Below, piece after piece: positions 36,345 to 47,723 of a stretch of 64,000 nt of DNA. A program made the translations under genes and the position numbers. Location: positions 12,475,922 through 12,539,921 of the forward strand of contig OZ023273.1 in the NCBI GenBank assembly GCA_964007475.1. The letters are read 5' to 3'. The stretch comes from Hybos culiciformis (taxonomy: Eukaryota > Arthropoda > Insecta > Diptera > Hybotidae). Below the pieces are notes generated by a model. The model was not told the origin of the DNA. It made no database searches and was given only the letters and a program-made list of their open reading frames with translations. The first letter of the stretch is position 1. Every line of letters starts with the position of its first letter.

Positions 36345-38797
36345 TAGATTTTATTAATAGCGAACTCTGTATTCAATTAAAAAAAATTACTATGTAATAA
36401 GGTAGAACTATTAAATAAAAAATTCCAATGACGTGAAAATATGATTTTTCTCGTTAGCACGGCAAATCTGGTGCAATGACACGATATTAAAATAGTCTCA
36501 TAAAATATTTACACAATTAAATTTGTTCGTGAATATAAACGTAAAATTAAACATTTGAATTAAAATGTAAAAATATTAATTTAAAATAGTTTTACTTGAA
36601 AATACATTTTCAGTTAACCAAATTTATAAATTTTGATTAATATATAATTATGTATATGTATATAGTTATGCATTCATAATTTAAAGGCGTTTTTCTGTAA
36701 TATTAATTTAAAACATCCCTCCTTCGCAAAAACTTTTTATAGATTTTTTTAGAACAATTTCCAAATGGTTTGAAATAGCTTTAAGTTATTTTTTTATTAC
36801 ATAATTAGAATTACAAATAACCACTTGTTTGTGGCGCTTCAATGTAATTACACAAATCCTTGAAATTTTAGTGAAATTTTAGTAATTAATATCGTAGGTA
36901 ATCATAAGTTCAACATTTAATTAAAATTCCATAAATCTAATCAATGAACTGTATTTTAATTTTGCTATTTCTGACAGTTTCGGAATCGAATAATTTAAAA
37001 TTTTTATAATTAAAATGAACTCTTCTCGAATATACAATATCTTCTGATTTTATATAATTATAATCTATATATTCTATAACAACAATAATTCGAATTTGTT
37101 TTTACTGAAAAGAGTCAGGATAATTCTTCAATAAAATTGAGACCTTTATAAAATTTAACAGAATTTCATTAACCTGCTGAACTAATTCCAAGTTGGATTT
37201 TTAATAAATAGAAATTAAATTCGGCATTTAATTTAGGCGAGCTTAGTTTTCCGAATGATTTATATTTGTAAATATTTGTTAGAAAATTTTGAAAATAAAT
37301 TTTTTTATCAAAATAATATTTTTGACTTTATTCACAAAAGAAAAAAAAAAAATTAAATATTGCAAAAATTTACTTAGATATTATATTTGAAATTTTAAAT
37401 TCTTATATAAAAATAATGTTTTGTCATTCTTAATATTCTAAAAATAAATTCAACAATAAACACATTTCTTGATGAATCTATTTTAATTTGAATTGGCAGT
37501 TTTCGTAATGCGGTTTATACAATTTAAATTTTATCACCAAAGCATATCAAGTGGCAGCGCACGTAATAGAAAATGTGTGGTAATTGCGTTTACGAATATT
37601 TTATACAATACCTACTTTATGTTTGTTTATTTGTTTATAAAATTTTTATTTTTAAAGCAAAAAAATCTTAAATGGCTTCTTAAGTTAAATTTAATTTATG
37701 TTTTTGAAGTTTTACTATATTAAACAATTTTTTTTTTTCAATGTTTTTTTATTTCAGAATATGTATAGATTAATATTTTGGGATTTTCTAGCCAATATCT
37801 TTAGAATTTCGACAAGTGAATTTCACATCATTTTAATGAAATAAACGTTTTTTTACTTACAGCAATTTTCGTGCTCATCTAAAAGTTTACTAGAGTACAT
37901 CAAATTTTCAATTAGAATTATTTGTTTTTGTGAATTAAGTTTTCATCATGGGATAAGATTCATTGTTTGGCTCTAATCTTATAAAGATTTAACTTGAATC
38001 GTTTCGAAATTTGCTTGGGGATAAAAATGTAAAAAGATATCGAGAGTAATAAATCTTCAAGTTTTTTCCAAACAAATAACAAGTGCAGAATAAGGAGCTT
38101 TAAGCTTTTAACATATTTGAAATTCAAGGAGTCCGAATTGTTTTATTCACAAATATGTGGTTTAATTTTTTTTATCTCTCTCAAGTATAATATCAATTAG
38201 ATCTCGTTTTACTCTAAAAGCTTAAGATGTGTTGAATGAACTTGAAAATGATACATTTTTTAATATAAATTTCCGGGTATCTTTTTAAAAAAGCGTTCCC
38301 CTGACAAGAAAGGAGGATCATATTGCTCGTTAATTACGGGGTGAAAGTACATTATTCTCGTACATTTATCAATCAGTGATTTTAGCGGTCCAAAATCTTT
38401 ACTAATAATGATTTTGTTAAATTATTATTTTTATTTTAAGTTTCATTGAGTAAGTGACGATTCTGAATTTTTAATGAGGCATAATTACATAAAATTAAAT
38501 TAATTCATCTATTTTAATGAGCAATTAGTCTTGTTTGGGTAGTTTGTAGTTAGGAAAAAAATATGTATTAAGATATTTTTTATACCTATTTAATTCTACT
38601 TTGTAGAATAAGCAAGACGATTTTAGAATTAAAATCAGAAGTTTTTATATTGAACGTAAAATTTATTAGCGAATGTGAATATAAAATCCTGACGAAAAAA
38701 ACTTTTTTATTTTGTGAAATATTAATGAGATCTTAACATTACAAACTGTTGTATCGAATAGTTTTAAAATTTTTGTACTAAAAAATTAAACGCTTAC
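36345..38797. other. Intronic stretch next to exon 1
   Basis: AT-rich with a few mixed-composition bits (37495-37600, 38280-38400) that show no splice-bounded frame. The exon 1 donor GTAAGCG sits at its right end. Confidence 0.55.
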
Positions 38798-39336
38798 CTT
38801 ATTATTTAATTGATATGATGGAATTATGTTGTTTTGGTTTGGGACTGCATTTGAGAGATTTCCTGTTTGATTTGATGTTTGTAAGGGAATAAATCCCGGA
38901 ACAGCTAAAGGTAATAGCAGCATAGAATTATTCGTTGATGTTGTTGAAGGAGTGGTTTGTGTTGTCTGTACTGTTGGCAGAATGACTTTTGTTTGAACAG
39001 TTGAATTAATAATAGTGTTACTATTATTTTTCTTACAAACACAATTCGATTGACTATTGCTAGACGAAGTTTCTTGACTATTGATTTGTAATGGAATGTT
39101 ATGATTTGTACATTGATGATCTTGAGTGTTTGATGAAATTTCTATTCTTTTTTTTTGTGATTGTTTATGACAGTTTTGACAAAGTGTATTATTGCTAGAT
39201 TCACCAATTCTGCTGCCGCCGCTGTTCGAGTTATTTATAACAATGGGTTGACGTGTTAAAACATAAGGTGCTGCAGCGTTACGTGCTTGATTCAATATTG
39301 TTTGTGGTGATTTTTGTGCTTTCGCTTGCCACTGAA
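38798..39336 (-). CDS. Coding exon 1 (of those seen): S/T/N/Q-rich protein with spaced cysteines
   Basis: This is the longest and most complex open frame in the window. It ends at a consensus donor (AATAAG then GTAAGCG at 38797) and is open upstream to a stop at 39439-39437, with no ATG at its head, so it is an internal exon. The likely acceptor is TTACCGTGTTCAG (exon from 39336) or the next CAG five bases on (from 39331). The peptide has an N-terminal block (SPQTILNQARNAAAPYVLTR), a Ser/Asn-rich segment with cysteines in the pattern CxxC, C and CxC over about 50 residues, a Thr-rich run, a hydrophobic patch (MLLLPLAVPGFIPL) and an Asn/Gln tail. It joins exon 2 (11122-11026) in frame. Such low-complexity composition is common in transcription regulators, but I do not recognise the gene. 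Confidence 0.85.
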
Positions 39337-39351
39337 CTGAACACGGTAATA

Positions 39352-39389
39352 ACCCGACCAAGCGCAGCCCCACAGGGCTCGCTTCGGGT
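39352..39389. repeat. GC-rich imperfect hairpin at the 5' edge of exon 1
   Basis: ACCCGACCAAGCGCAGCC on the left pairs with GGGCTCGCTTCGGGT on the right around a short CACA loop, with small bulges. It lies immediately upstream of the probable acceptor of exon 1, and the exon frame happens to stay open through it. It is one of the most GC-rich segments in the window. It may be a structured splice-regulatory element, a transposon scar, or, if exon 1 extends further 5', coding sequence. Confidence 0.5.
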
Positions 39390-39778
39390 AATTTTTGTGA
39401 TGTTATTTTGTCTTTTAAAGGTAAATTATTATAATTTCAATCTATTTATCTTTATGAATTTTTTTTTTACAAAGATTTTGAATTCTTTATATTTGTGTTG
39501 TGTTAAATCTGGAACAAAAAAGAAAATAATATTATACAAATAAATTTTTTTTAGTATTTTCAACTAAATTTATGATACATTTTCAAGTGAAATTAAAAAA
39601 CATGTCTGTCATCGTAGTTAAAACTCTCATTTTGAACCAGTTTGAACCAACGAAAAAAGTTACGAGGTAAATTTTCAATTTTTCCCGAATTTCTTTTACA
39701 TCTATTTATTTTATTCTGTCGCATCACATTTAATTCAAACCCTTCAAACATATCTTACGTTTATTTTATCTTAACATA
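39390..39778. other. Sequence upstream of exon 1
   Basis: In the direction of the minus-strand gene this is the intron (or 5' region) before exon 1. I see no further coding exon. The plus-strand frame 39253-39543 is antisense to exon 1 and not supported. Confidence 0.5.
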
Positions 39779-40056
39779 TGAGCCGTTTATTTTGAAAGTG
39801 GTTTAAGTCCATTTTTCAAAAAAAAAAGTTAATGATAACAATAAGCACAATAGTATATATTCTTTTTATTTATAAACAATTTATAAACAATTTTAGTATA
39901 AACAATTTTAGTATAGTATCATTAAGTATAGTATCATTAAATGACACTTGAAAATTAGCTTATGGAAATATTAATGTATATTTTTAAATCAATTGAAACA
40001 CAACACCTTAAATATCTCAATACAAGAACAAATAGACTTTCAAAATAAACGGTTCA
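39779..40056. mobile_element. TA-type MITE, copy B
   Basis: The same family as 22359-22619: left end TGAGCCGTTTATTTTGAAAG, TA on both sides (39777-39778 and 40057-40058), and a near-identical interior. The right terminal repeat has lost about 10 bases (the ACTTAAACCA part). The middle carries serial short tandem duplications of ATAAACAATTTTAGT and AGTATAGTATCATTA not present in copy A. It lies upstream of exon 1. Confidence 0.85.
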
Positions 40057-40058
40057 TA

Positions 40059-42537
40059 TCTTTTGAATGACTTAATATAACTACCAAAACTAAATTCGAA
40101 ACCAATTTCTTAAATTTAATGAAAGCGCATATAATAATTAAAAATAAAGTTCAAACTAATTTAAAGTTCATTCAGGTATTTTGTTGAAATTTACTTATCA
40201 TGATTTTTATTAACTTTTTTAGCAATGAATGTGATGAAATTTTACAGGAAAAATAATTCATTTATTTAATTTTTGAAAGTTATGTATATTGTATGCGCAT
40301 ATCAGGAGCACGGATAACTGATGCAGAAAATTAGATTCACCCTCATATTAACCGAATATAGTTGCATTTACTTAAAATTTAAATTAATAAAACAGTAAAC
40401 TTATTATTTCCATTTCAATGAACAACCAACTATGTTTGTATATGTGGTAACATAAATAATAACTACAGTGTAATATATTCATCTAATTAGTATAAAACAT
40501 TACCAAAATTTACAACATAAATCGGTGGTATCATATATATGTTTGACGGTTAAGGTGCGGTTTCTTTAATTTTACAGGTCTCTGAAACGAAATTTTGTTG
40601 AAAGATATTATTTGAAGAATAACTACCAAATATTATAGGTTTTTAGGAGTGTTATTTAAATTTTTGTTAAACGAATGAATAGATAGTAAGTCGAGAGTCG
40701 AGTGGGCCTAAGATAACAAATTTCATACGAATGATTGTTAAAAATAGAATAAACTTTAATATTAACATCAAATTGAAGTTAAGTTAAGAAAAATTTATTT
40801 GATTTAAATATAGGAATGGATATAGGAATAGGTGCTTTGAAGTAACATAGTATTATTTTAATCAACTGTAACAGCAAAACTTTATTCTATTTATAAATAG
40901 AAAATCACGAAAAATCTGTCTTTTTCATTGAAATGTAAAGAGTTGATTGGATAGCCAAGTATGTAAGCTATACATATTTATTTTTATATTTAAATATATA
41001 TATTTTATAATATTTTCTTTCTTTGATCATATTATATATTATAGAAATTTAAATTAATAGTGAATTACTAAACATTTTCATATAAAAAAATATTTTATAT
41101 AGAAATATGTATTTAGAAGAAAAAAATAAAATAAAAAAATTTTCATGTAAAACATAAAAACAAAATCTCTACTATATTTAAAATGTTAAACGGATATAAA
41201 ATGATGACAAGTGCTAGTTTTTAGACACAAAGGACTATTTTCTTCTATAAAATTAAAAAAAAAAGAAAAAAAAAGCCCTTTTGATATGATATTAATGATA
41301 TAGTTACTCCCATAAAATGACACTTTTTGTTTTCATTTTCCAGCTGATGAATAAATCTACAACAATTCAGGACTTCCAGTTGATGAAAATCCTTTTGTTT
41401 GCTGATACGTATCTATTTTAATTCGTTCTGCTTTTTTGTGCAAGAATTGTTTATATTTTTAACAAAATGAATGTGTCACAAGAGTATCACTGGGTTTTTT
41501 TTTTTGTTTACAGACTAGAAAAGCAAAAACAGAGCAGTTAAAAAAATTAAAAAAAAAAAAATTACAGTTCTGGTAGGTAATGTTGCATTTTAAATTAGCC
41601 CATAGAGATGAAAAGATAAATTAGAACGATGCAGAATGTATTTTTTTTGTTGTGCTTTACAAACAAAAAAAAAAATGTTGAAGTTGAAGTTTCTACGGAC
41701 ATTATAGTACAGTGTTTACTAATTGAATATTCGTTATGTCTCAATTTTTTTAATTTTTTTTTTTATATTTTTCAAAGAAAATATACGTTTGATTTATGAA
41801 ATAATAATGTTTTTTTTTTTTTTCGAAATAAAAATGAAAAGAAAAGCCATTATGCAAGTATGTATATTAAAAGCATATTTATGTTAATGGAAAAAAAAAC
41901 ATGAGAAAATTAGAAAGCTTATTTTGATAATAAGTACTTAAAAATTTTAATTTAAGAAACATCCTGTTTTATAAGTTTATTTAGATGTCAAGATTCAGAT
42001 AATGATTCTACCACTAAAGATAAAATCAATTTTTCTCTCTAATTTGCTTCTTTACACAGTTTTACACAGTTTTACACAATTTCAATGGCTTACAAATGTC
42101 GAAAGTGTACATTACATTTATATCAATGTAAGAATTTAAGGAATAAAATGAAGTGATTATGTGTCAATTTATATAATGCTAAAATTCAATGTAATATAAT
42201 ATAATATAACATACATATGTAAAAAGTGCACTGAAAGCAATCGGAAGTAAATTACCTTTAAAATATAGCAAAAATAATGTGCTAAAAATCTTTTACTTAT
42301 TATTAAATTTATAAAAATTCGTCCAATAATGTATAAACTGTATCTGAATTGAATTGAAGATAAATCGAAAGTTAACAGTCAAAACAATATTGAACTTAGT
42401 GTAATTTTGAAGCGTTCCATCCATCTAGAAAACTCATTTATACCACATAACTTCACATATTAAGATTGGACTTCACATATTTAATTCACTTTACTTATTT
42501 TAGTATGCTGGATACTTTAAAGCGGTTTACAATTTTA
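40059..42537. other. AT-rich non-coding stretch
   Basis: No gene is supported. It holds a 10-bp tandem repeat (42051-42080) and many poly-A/T runs. Confidence 0.55.
42051..42080. repeat. 10-bp tandem repeat, three units
   Basis: TTTACACAGT is repeated three times in register, the last unit with one change. Confidence 0.8.
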
Positions 42538-42736
42538 ATTACGACGACGCTGAGATTGTTACGCTACAAAGAAAACCAAAAAGCCAATAAAGCATTAAAT
42601 AGACCCAGATACGCTTGAAAAAACAACGGGACATTGTTTGTCGATTAAACGAATACAATACTCGAAGATGAGATTACCACCGCTCTTACCTGAGTCTATC
42701 TTGTCCCAGTGTGGATATTAATAAATTTTTATTCAT
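42538..42736. other. Unidentified coding-like island
   Basis: GC-richer than its surroundings. Plus strand: one frame reads ITTTLRLLRYKENQKANKAL and RPRYA before a stop near 42618; another is open 42602-42718 (TTGHCLSIKRIQYSKMRLPP, then LLPESILSQCGY) to TAA. Minus strand: an ATG at 42736-42734 starts 15 codons (MNKNLLISTLGQDRL) plus two bases that run into a strong donor (CTCAG then GTAAGAGC, last exon base 42690). It is therefore either a frameshifted transposon relic on the plus strand or a small first exon on the minus strand. The phase 2 exit would fit exon 1 only if that exon used an acceptor near 39381 rather than the favoured ones. Confidence 0.3.
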
Positions 42737-43726
42737 AATGTTAAGATACAAATCTATATTGTTACCGTCCAAGCCCAAACAGTTTACATGTCATCTGCTT
42801 ATTATATAAACCAGAAAATTTTCCGCTTTAGGAAAAATTATATTTTTTTTTAACTTAATCCATGATAGCACCTTTTTTGGCATTTTATTCTCGAAATAAA
42901 AAAAATATATATATTTTTTATTTTTGCAATGATGGTCCTTAGAAAGTAACAGTTTAGGCAAAGGATTGTTTTTAATTCGTTTGCATAAAAATATTTTTTT
43001 GTATAAAATGAAAAATGAAGAAAAAAAAATAAATTGAAAATAAATATAAGAAAAAGGGAATTACCAATTAAAAATTTAATGCATATTTAATGTAAATAAA
43101 ATAAGTTTTTTTCTTCAATTTTTTCAACCGTAAATTTTTTTTTGCTGTAAAAACTAATACACTTTTTTGTAGATAGTAAAGTAACATTTTTGTGACAATT
43201 TTTGTAAGCTCTCTACACAATATTTTTATTTTATTTTTTTTCTACTTTTTTATGTTCAATGAACCTTTTAATTTATATTGGTGAAAATTTTCTAATTAAT
43301 TTATTTATTTTTTAAAGCACCTTGATAACAAGGTACCGATGATTTTAAATTTTCTGAAATAGAATTTTTAAAGAATTTATATCATCAAAGAAGTGTAATT
43401 CTGATCTGTGCCTAAGAATTACAGCTTGGCCATTTCAGCTTGGTTTTTTCATATTTCATATAGAATTATAATTTTCTTTACTCTTTTTATTATTATTAAA
43501 ATTATTATTATTATTAAATATTTTTTCTATAGACTATGTATATTTCAGATTTTTTGAATACATGTTAAGTTTATGTAATTTTCAATAAATTTAAATTTAT
43601 TCATTATAACAACTTAACTTAAAATATTACTAAATCAATTATCTGAAACTTACAGCAATATAATTTTAGAAGCAAAAAACTTAACATTATGCTAAGCTTC
43701 TTTTTATAGTACAAATTAAAAAGACC

Positions 43727-43728
<2 letters not shown>

Positions 43729-43776
<48 letters not shown>
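43729..43776. repeat. (AT)n microsatellite
   Basis: An uninterrupted AT array of about 48 bases. Confidence 0.9.
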
Positions 43777-43781
<5 letters not shown>

Positions 43782-44929
43782 GTACATTATTATCTATTAT
43801 TTTATGGTGTGAATGTGAAAAACAAAACCAGGTATTTTGTGAAAATATATAAAAAAAAAATGGTTTTGTATTTTACAAAAAAAAATTGCTTGAAATGCTG
43901 GATGCCATATACTCTTTTGAGATAAATTTGCGCTATTATTTTTTCAACATGTTTTCTATTTATTTTGTTTTAATAAACTGCAGTGTCAACAATTTCCACG
44001 ATACTTGTTTTCATATACACTACACCAATTTGCTTCATATCTTTTAGTTTCATATATTTGTATAAATGTATATGGCAATTTAATATAAAAGGATATTTGG
44101 CAGCATATATCCTTTTTGATTGCAGGTACAAAAAGTTTTTTTTTTTTTTAATTTAAAAATAAAATAGTACTTGATTTTTTTTTTTTCCTTTAGCAATATG
44201 TTGAAGATATATGAACTAAAAATTAAAAACAATTTTCTCGTTAGCATGTGAAAAAAAAAACGAAATCAAATTATAATTCTACCGCAGAATAATAATACAT
44301 TTTTAAAATATTTAAAATTGTTATTCACGGCATTAAATTCTGGAATTATTTTTAACACCAAAATTATTTATTTTTTATTATGCGTTACAGCTTATCCGTA
44401 TGAACAAAATATTGAAGATGATATTATATAGTTCTTTGTATTTTTATTAACTTAACTTTCGAAGAGTGTGTATATTTAAAACTGTGAATTAAAACGTTTG
44501 ATTAATGCAATTAATTCAAATGTAATAAAAAACCAATTCAATAAAGTTATAAAAAGCTACGATTTTTTGCAAATATATTTCCATTTTTTATTAGCTTCTT
44601 TTTATATAAATATAAAAAATAATATTGGTGACTTACGCATAATTTCGTAGTTAATTTAATGAGTTCAAACAATTTAGATGAAAATAAATATTTGAAAATT
44701 AAAAAATCGCATTTAATTTTCATAAAAATCAATACATACAAAATAATTATATTCTATATTTCTAAATTTTTCAAAATTTGTTCCATTTTTATATATATTT
44801 TTTAATCATTTTTATACGACCTTACGTAAATTATGAAAGATGATAATAAATAGGTTCATATAAAACGACATGAAATTATTAAGCGTTGGCATACATGTAT
44901 AAAATATATGTAGTACATAGCAATACTTT

Positions 44930-45260
44930 TTAGCCCGTTTTCCATCAAAAAATAAAAAAGTTCTGTATGTCTCTCCGTCCGCCAGTTATACCTGGACTAC
45001 TCAATCGATTTTAACCCTTCGAATGCTAAAATATGTGCAATCTCGTTGACTAAAAGATAAGGTTCTACAACTTTTTCAACCATCCAAGGGACTAAATAAT
45101 TTTCATATAAAATTTATATATTTTTCTTTTTTTTTTAACTTTTAATGGATTTCGATGAAAATTAGTATGTTAGATAGATAGTTGTCGACTAGGGTACGAA
45201 TTTCGATTAAAATTGTTATATTTGTAATTTGTGTGTGTTATTGGTTTAAAGGTATTAAAG
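44930..45260. repeat. Interspersed-repeat-like patch
   Basis: Contains TCTCCGTCCGCCAGTTATAC followed by CTCAATCGATTTTAA and, further on, GGATTTCGATGAAAATTAG. These phrases resemble the 'CTGTCCGTCC...ACTCAACCGATTTTGATGAAATT' style of many insect interspersed repeats (general knowledge). No terminal repeats or ORF could be defined. Confidence 0.3.
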
Positions 45261-46139
45261 GAACCTAAAAAAACGTTTATTCCTGATTGTGATTGGAAAT
45301 TCCACATACTTCGTCATTTATTTCAAAAAGACCATTCTCCTTTCCGTACTAGGCGTTATTCAAGTGTCACCGAAATTACTCCATAGATTTTATTAACATT
45401 TTTCTTTTTTATAACCTCATTAAAAAACAGGTTTGTCTATAAAATTTATTATTTTTTGTGAAACTAATTATTTGCTTCATTTCAAGCGCAACAAAGCAAT
45501 ATTATTTTTAATTTAGGGAATTTTAATCGGGCTAAATTTATAAATATTTCGGTTATATATAAGTATACTTAATAAGTATATACTCCGTTCATCATCAAAC
45601 ATTAAATTTTACATTATATTCTTAAGTGCATCAAAAAAATAAATAATTTTATTAAAATTTCTAATTCACATCATAAAGCAAATCTTTTCATAGGACACTA
45701 ACTCAATTATGCTGACTTTCTTATTAATGGCATTGGGTTAAGAAAAATTGAAATTTTTTTAATTTTTGTAAAATGGTAATGAGCCGAAAATTGTTTCTTA
45801 GAAATATTTTAATAAAATATTAAAAACATAGAAACATTAAAACATTATTACTTAGAAAATTTTATTTTCTTCTGCAAAACAGATTTTATTTTATTAAATT
45901 AATTTTAGAGAAAAATTTAATGGATGTAAAAATAAAAAAAAAATTTTAAATTGTTTTCTACATTAATTAAGTATATTTTTTGTAACATATTTTACAATTT
46001 TAAGTAGAGCCTTCAGTAAAATGAAAAATACCTATCAAATTTTCATGTTTAATGCTTACAATTTTAATGATTCATGATAAAGTCAATATAAATATGAAAT
46101 GAAAAGACTAAAACAAAACCTTCACTTACAGAAAAAAAT

Positions 46140-46348
46140 TCCAATTGATAAAATTAACATGTTATGAGAATCTTCTAAGTAAATGCAGATATCTTGGAAG
46201 GATTATTGCACTGAGTGGATCTATAAAGTCATCTGTTCTGTCTGGCCAGTTTAGAGAAACAACTGACGGCAACATTTACATAATTAGACTCATGAATAAA
46301 GTGATTTTGAGAATTGAAAAATCTTTACCGACTAAAAGGATAGAATAA
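46140..46348 (+). other. Unidentified open frame with protein-like composition
   Basis: Plus-strand frame of about 67 codons, ending TAA at 46346-46348, with a plausible acceptor just upstream (CCTTCACTTACAG near 46131). It includes CRYLGRIIALSGSIKSSVLS and GQFRETTDGNIYIIRLMNK, more varied and less AT-driven than nearby frames. The minus strand is also partly open here (SLNWPDRTDDFIDPLSAIIL). No donor is evident. It may be a terminal exon of an unknown gene or a mobile-element relic. It lies about 0.5 kb before the mariner and outside its terminal repeats. Confidence 0.3.
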
Positions 46349-46843
46349 TTGGCTAAAAATGTCTTCGGAAATCAATTACATTTTCGAAGAAGTTTAAATT
46401 ATTTAAATATAAGCTGACTTCGTTTTTAGTTTCATAAAATAAATCGCGTCGGTAAATTCTAATTTGAGGGAAATGTAATAAAATAATTATTTTAAAAACT
46501 ATAATTACACCTTATTAAAAATCCTAAGAGATAGTAGGATACGACGTGATAATTTCATTTAAAAATTATAGCTTACGATATGTTGAAATAAAAAAAAAAT
46601 TGTCGTAAGTTTTCATTACATTCCAACATGTTGTTTTCTATAAATAGAAACAATGACTTAATAATACAAATATTTAATGTTCAACTGCTCAATCATTCTA
46701 ACCAATCACACTAACTTACCTTTTTTCTAACACAATCTTTATTTTTTATATATAATATTTCTCGTTATATCGATAGTATGTCAAGAATTAAGTTATAATA
46801 TGTGTTTTTAACAAACTAGTAGGTACAAATATATGATATTATA

Positions 46844-47723
46844 TTGGGTGTATGCATTGAAAATGTCCAACTCACATCCGACTTCATATCTATCATTCTG
46901 ATACATATTTTGACCTTGACAGCTGTTGTATCTTAAAGTAGATGTCAAAACCTAAATAATTCAGTATGGCATCAGCAACATACATGCAATTAAAATATTT
47001 TTTTTTCATCAAAAACCATGTCGAACTTCGAGCCATCAAAACAGCATTTGCGGGAAGCTTTAATTTAAAAAAACCGTGACTGAAAGTCATTAAATGATCT
47101 CAGAAGATTATCGTGACATTCTTTTCGATAGAAAAACGTATCAGCGTTGGTTTGCACGCTTTAAAAGTGGTGATTTTAACGTGAAAGACAAGGAGCTCCC
47201 GGGCCAAGTGAAAAAAAGAGTGGCCTACTATGAGCTGCTAAAACCTGGTAAAACCATCAATGGTGAACGCTACCGACGACAATTGATCAAATTGAACGCA
47301 GCAATCAAACAAAAACGGCCGGAATACGCCTCCAGACACCAATCGATAATTTTCCATAACGGCAACGCTCAGCCGCATCGCATTCACCAGGTCAAAAACT
47401 AAGTTGAAAATGCTGCCTGAGAATCGTTACCCCACCCGCTTTATAGTCCAGACTTGTCTCCTTCCGACTACCACTTATTTCGATCCATGCATAATGCCCT
47501 TTCCGGAACACGCTTCACTTTAGTCGACGGAATTAGAAATTGGCTCGATTCGTTTTTGGCCGCCAAGCCCGCGAAATTCTTTTGGGACGAAATCCATAAA
47601 TTGCCAGGAAGATGGGAAAATGTTGTAGATAGCGATGGCCAATACTTTGAATAACATGTTTTTCCTTTTTATATCGAAATAAATGCATTTTTTTTTCGTA
47701 AAAAATTGAATGCATATACCCGA
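46844..47723 (+). mobile_element. Internally deleted mariner element
   Basis: The ends are inverted (TTGGGTGTATGCATT at the left, TCGGGTATATGCATT inverted at the right) and each is flanked by TA (46842-46843 and 47724-47725), the mariner target duplication. At 880 bp it is shorter than the roughly 1.3 kb of full mariners, which agrees with gaps in its transposase frame. The coding relic is listed separately. It is non-autonomous. Confidence 0.9.
47018..47654 (+). pseudogene. Mariner transposase pseudogene (mellifera-like)
   Basis: The start ATG at 47018 opens a mariner N-terminus (MSNFEPSKQHLREA), which then hits a stop and shifts frame. From 47094 a long frame carries the DNA-binding region (RWFARFKSGDFNVKDKE), then jumps to the middle of the catalytic domain (YYELLKPGKTINGERYR), followed by FHNGNAQPH, two stops, YSPDLSPSDYHLFRSM and the C-terminus ending GQYFE. 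In mariners three Asp residues form the D,D34D catalytic triad. The segment with the first is deleted, the second (in the usual HDNA motif) is changed here, and only the third (SPSD) remains. The protein is therefore inactive. Similarity is to the mellifera subfamily, judged from memory of the family pattern. Confidence 0.9.

Larger units (their letters stand above)
11123..38797 (-). other. 27.7-kb intron between coding exons
   Basis: The boundaries are the donor GTAAGCG (38797 downwards) and the acceptor TTTCCAG (ending 11123). The exon phases on both sides are 0, and no better minus-strand exon was seen between them. It contains a LINE relic, a TA-type MITE, a piggyBac-like MITE, a hAT-like MITE, two long palindromes and many simple repeats. 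Very long introns in insects are often found in developmental or neuronal regulators; that is general knowledge, not a proof of function here. Confidence 0.6.
42737..46139. other. AT-rich non-coding stretch
   Basis: Contains an (AT)n array (43729-43776), an ATT-rich patch near 43485-43515 and an interspersed-repeat-like patch near 44930-45260. No gene is supported; the minus frame 44547-44741 is low complexity. Confidence 0.55.

Noticed and set aside
39340..39373. Start of exon 1 at a GTG near 39373
   Set aside because: The frame has no ATG at its head and GTG is not a normal eukaryotic nuclear start; an acceptor near 39337 explains the exon better.
39253..39543. 96-codon plus frame antisense to exon 1
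   Set aside because: Antisense to a well-supported coding exon; no splice or start support of its own.
47533..47715. 60-codon minus frame in the mariner
   Set aside because: It is the reverse strand of the transposase relic.
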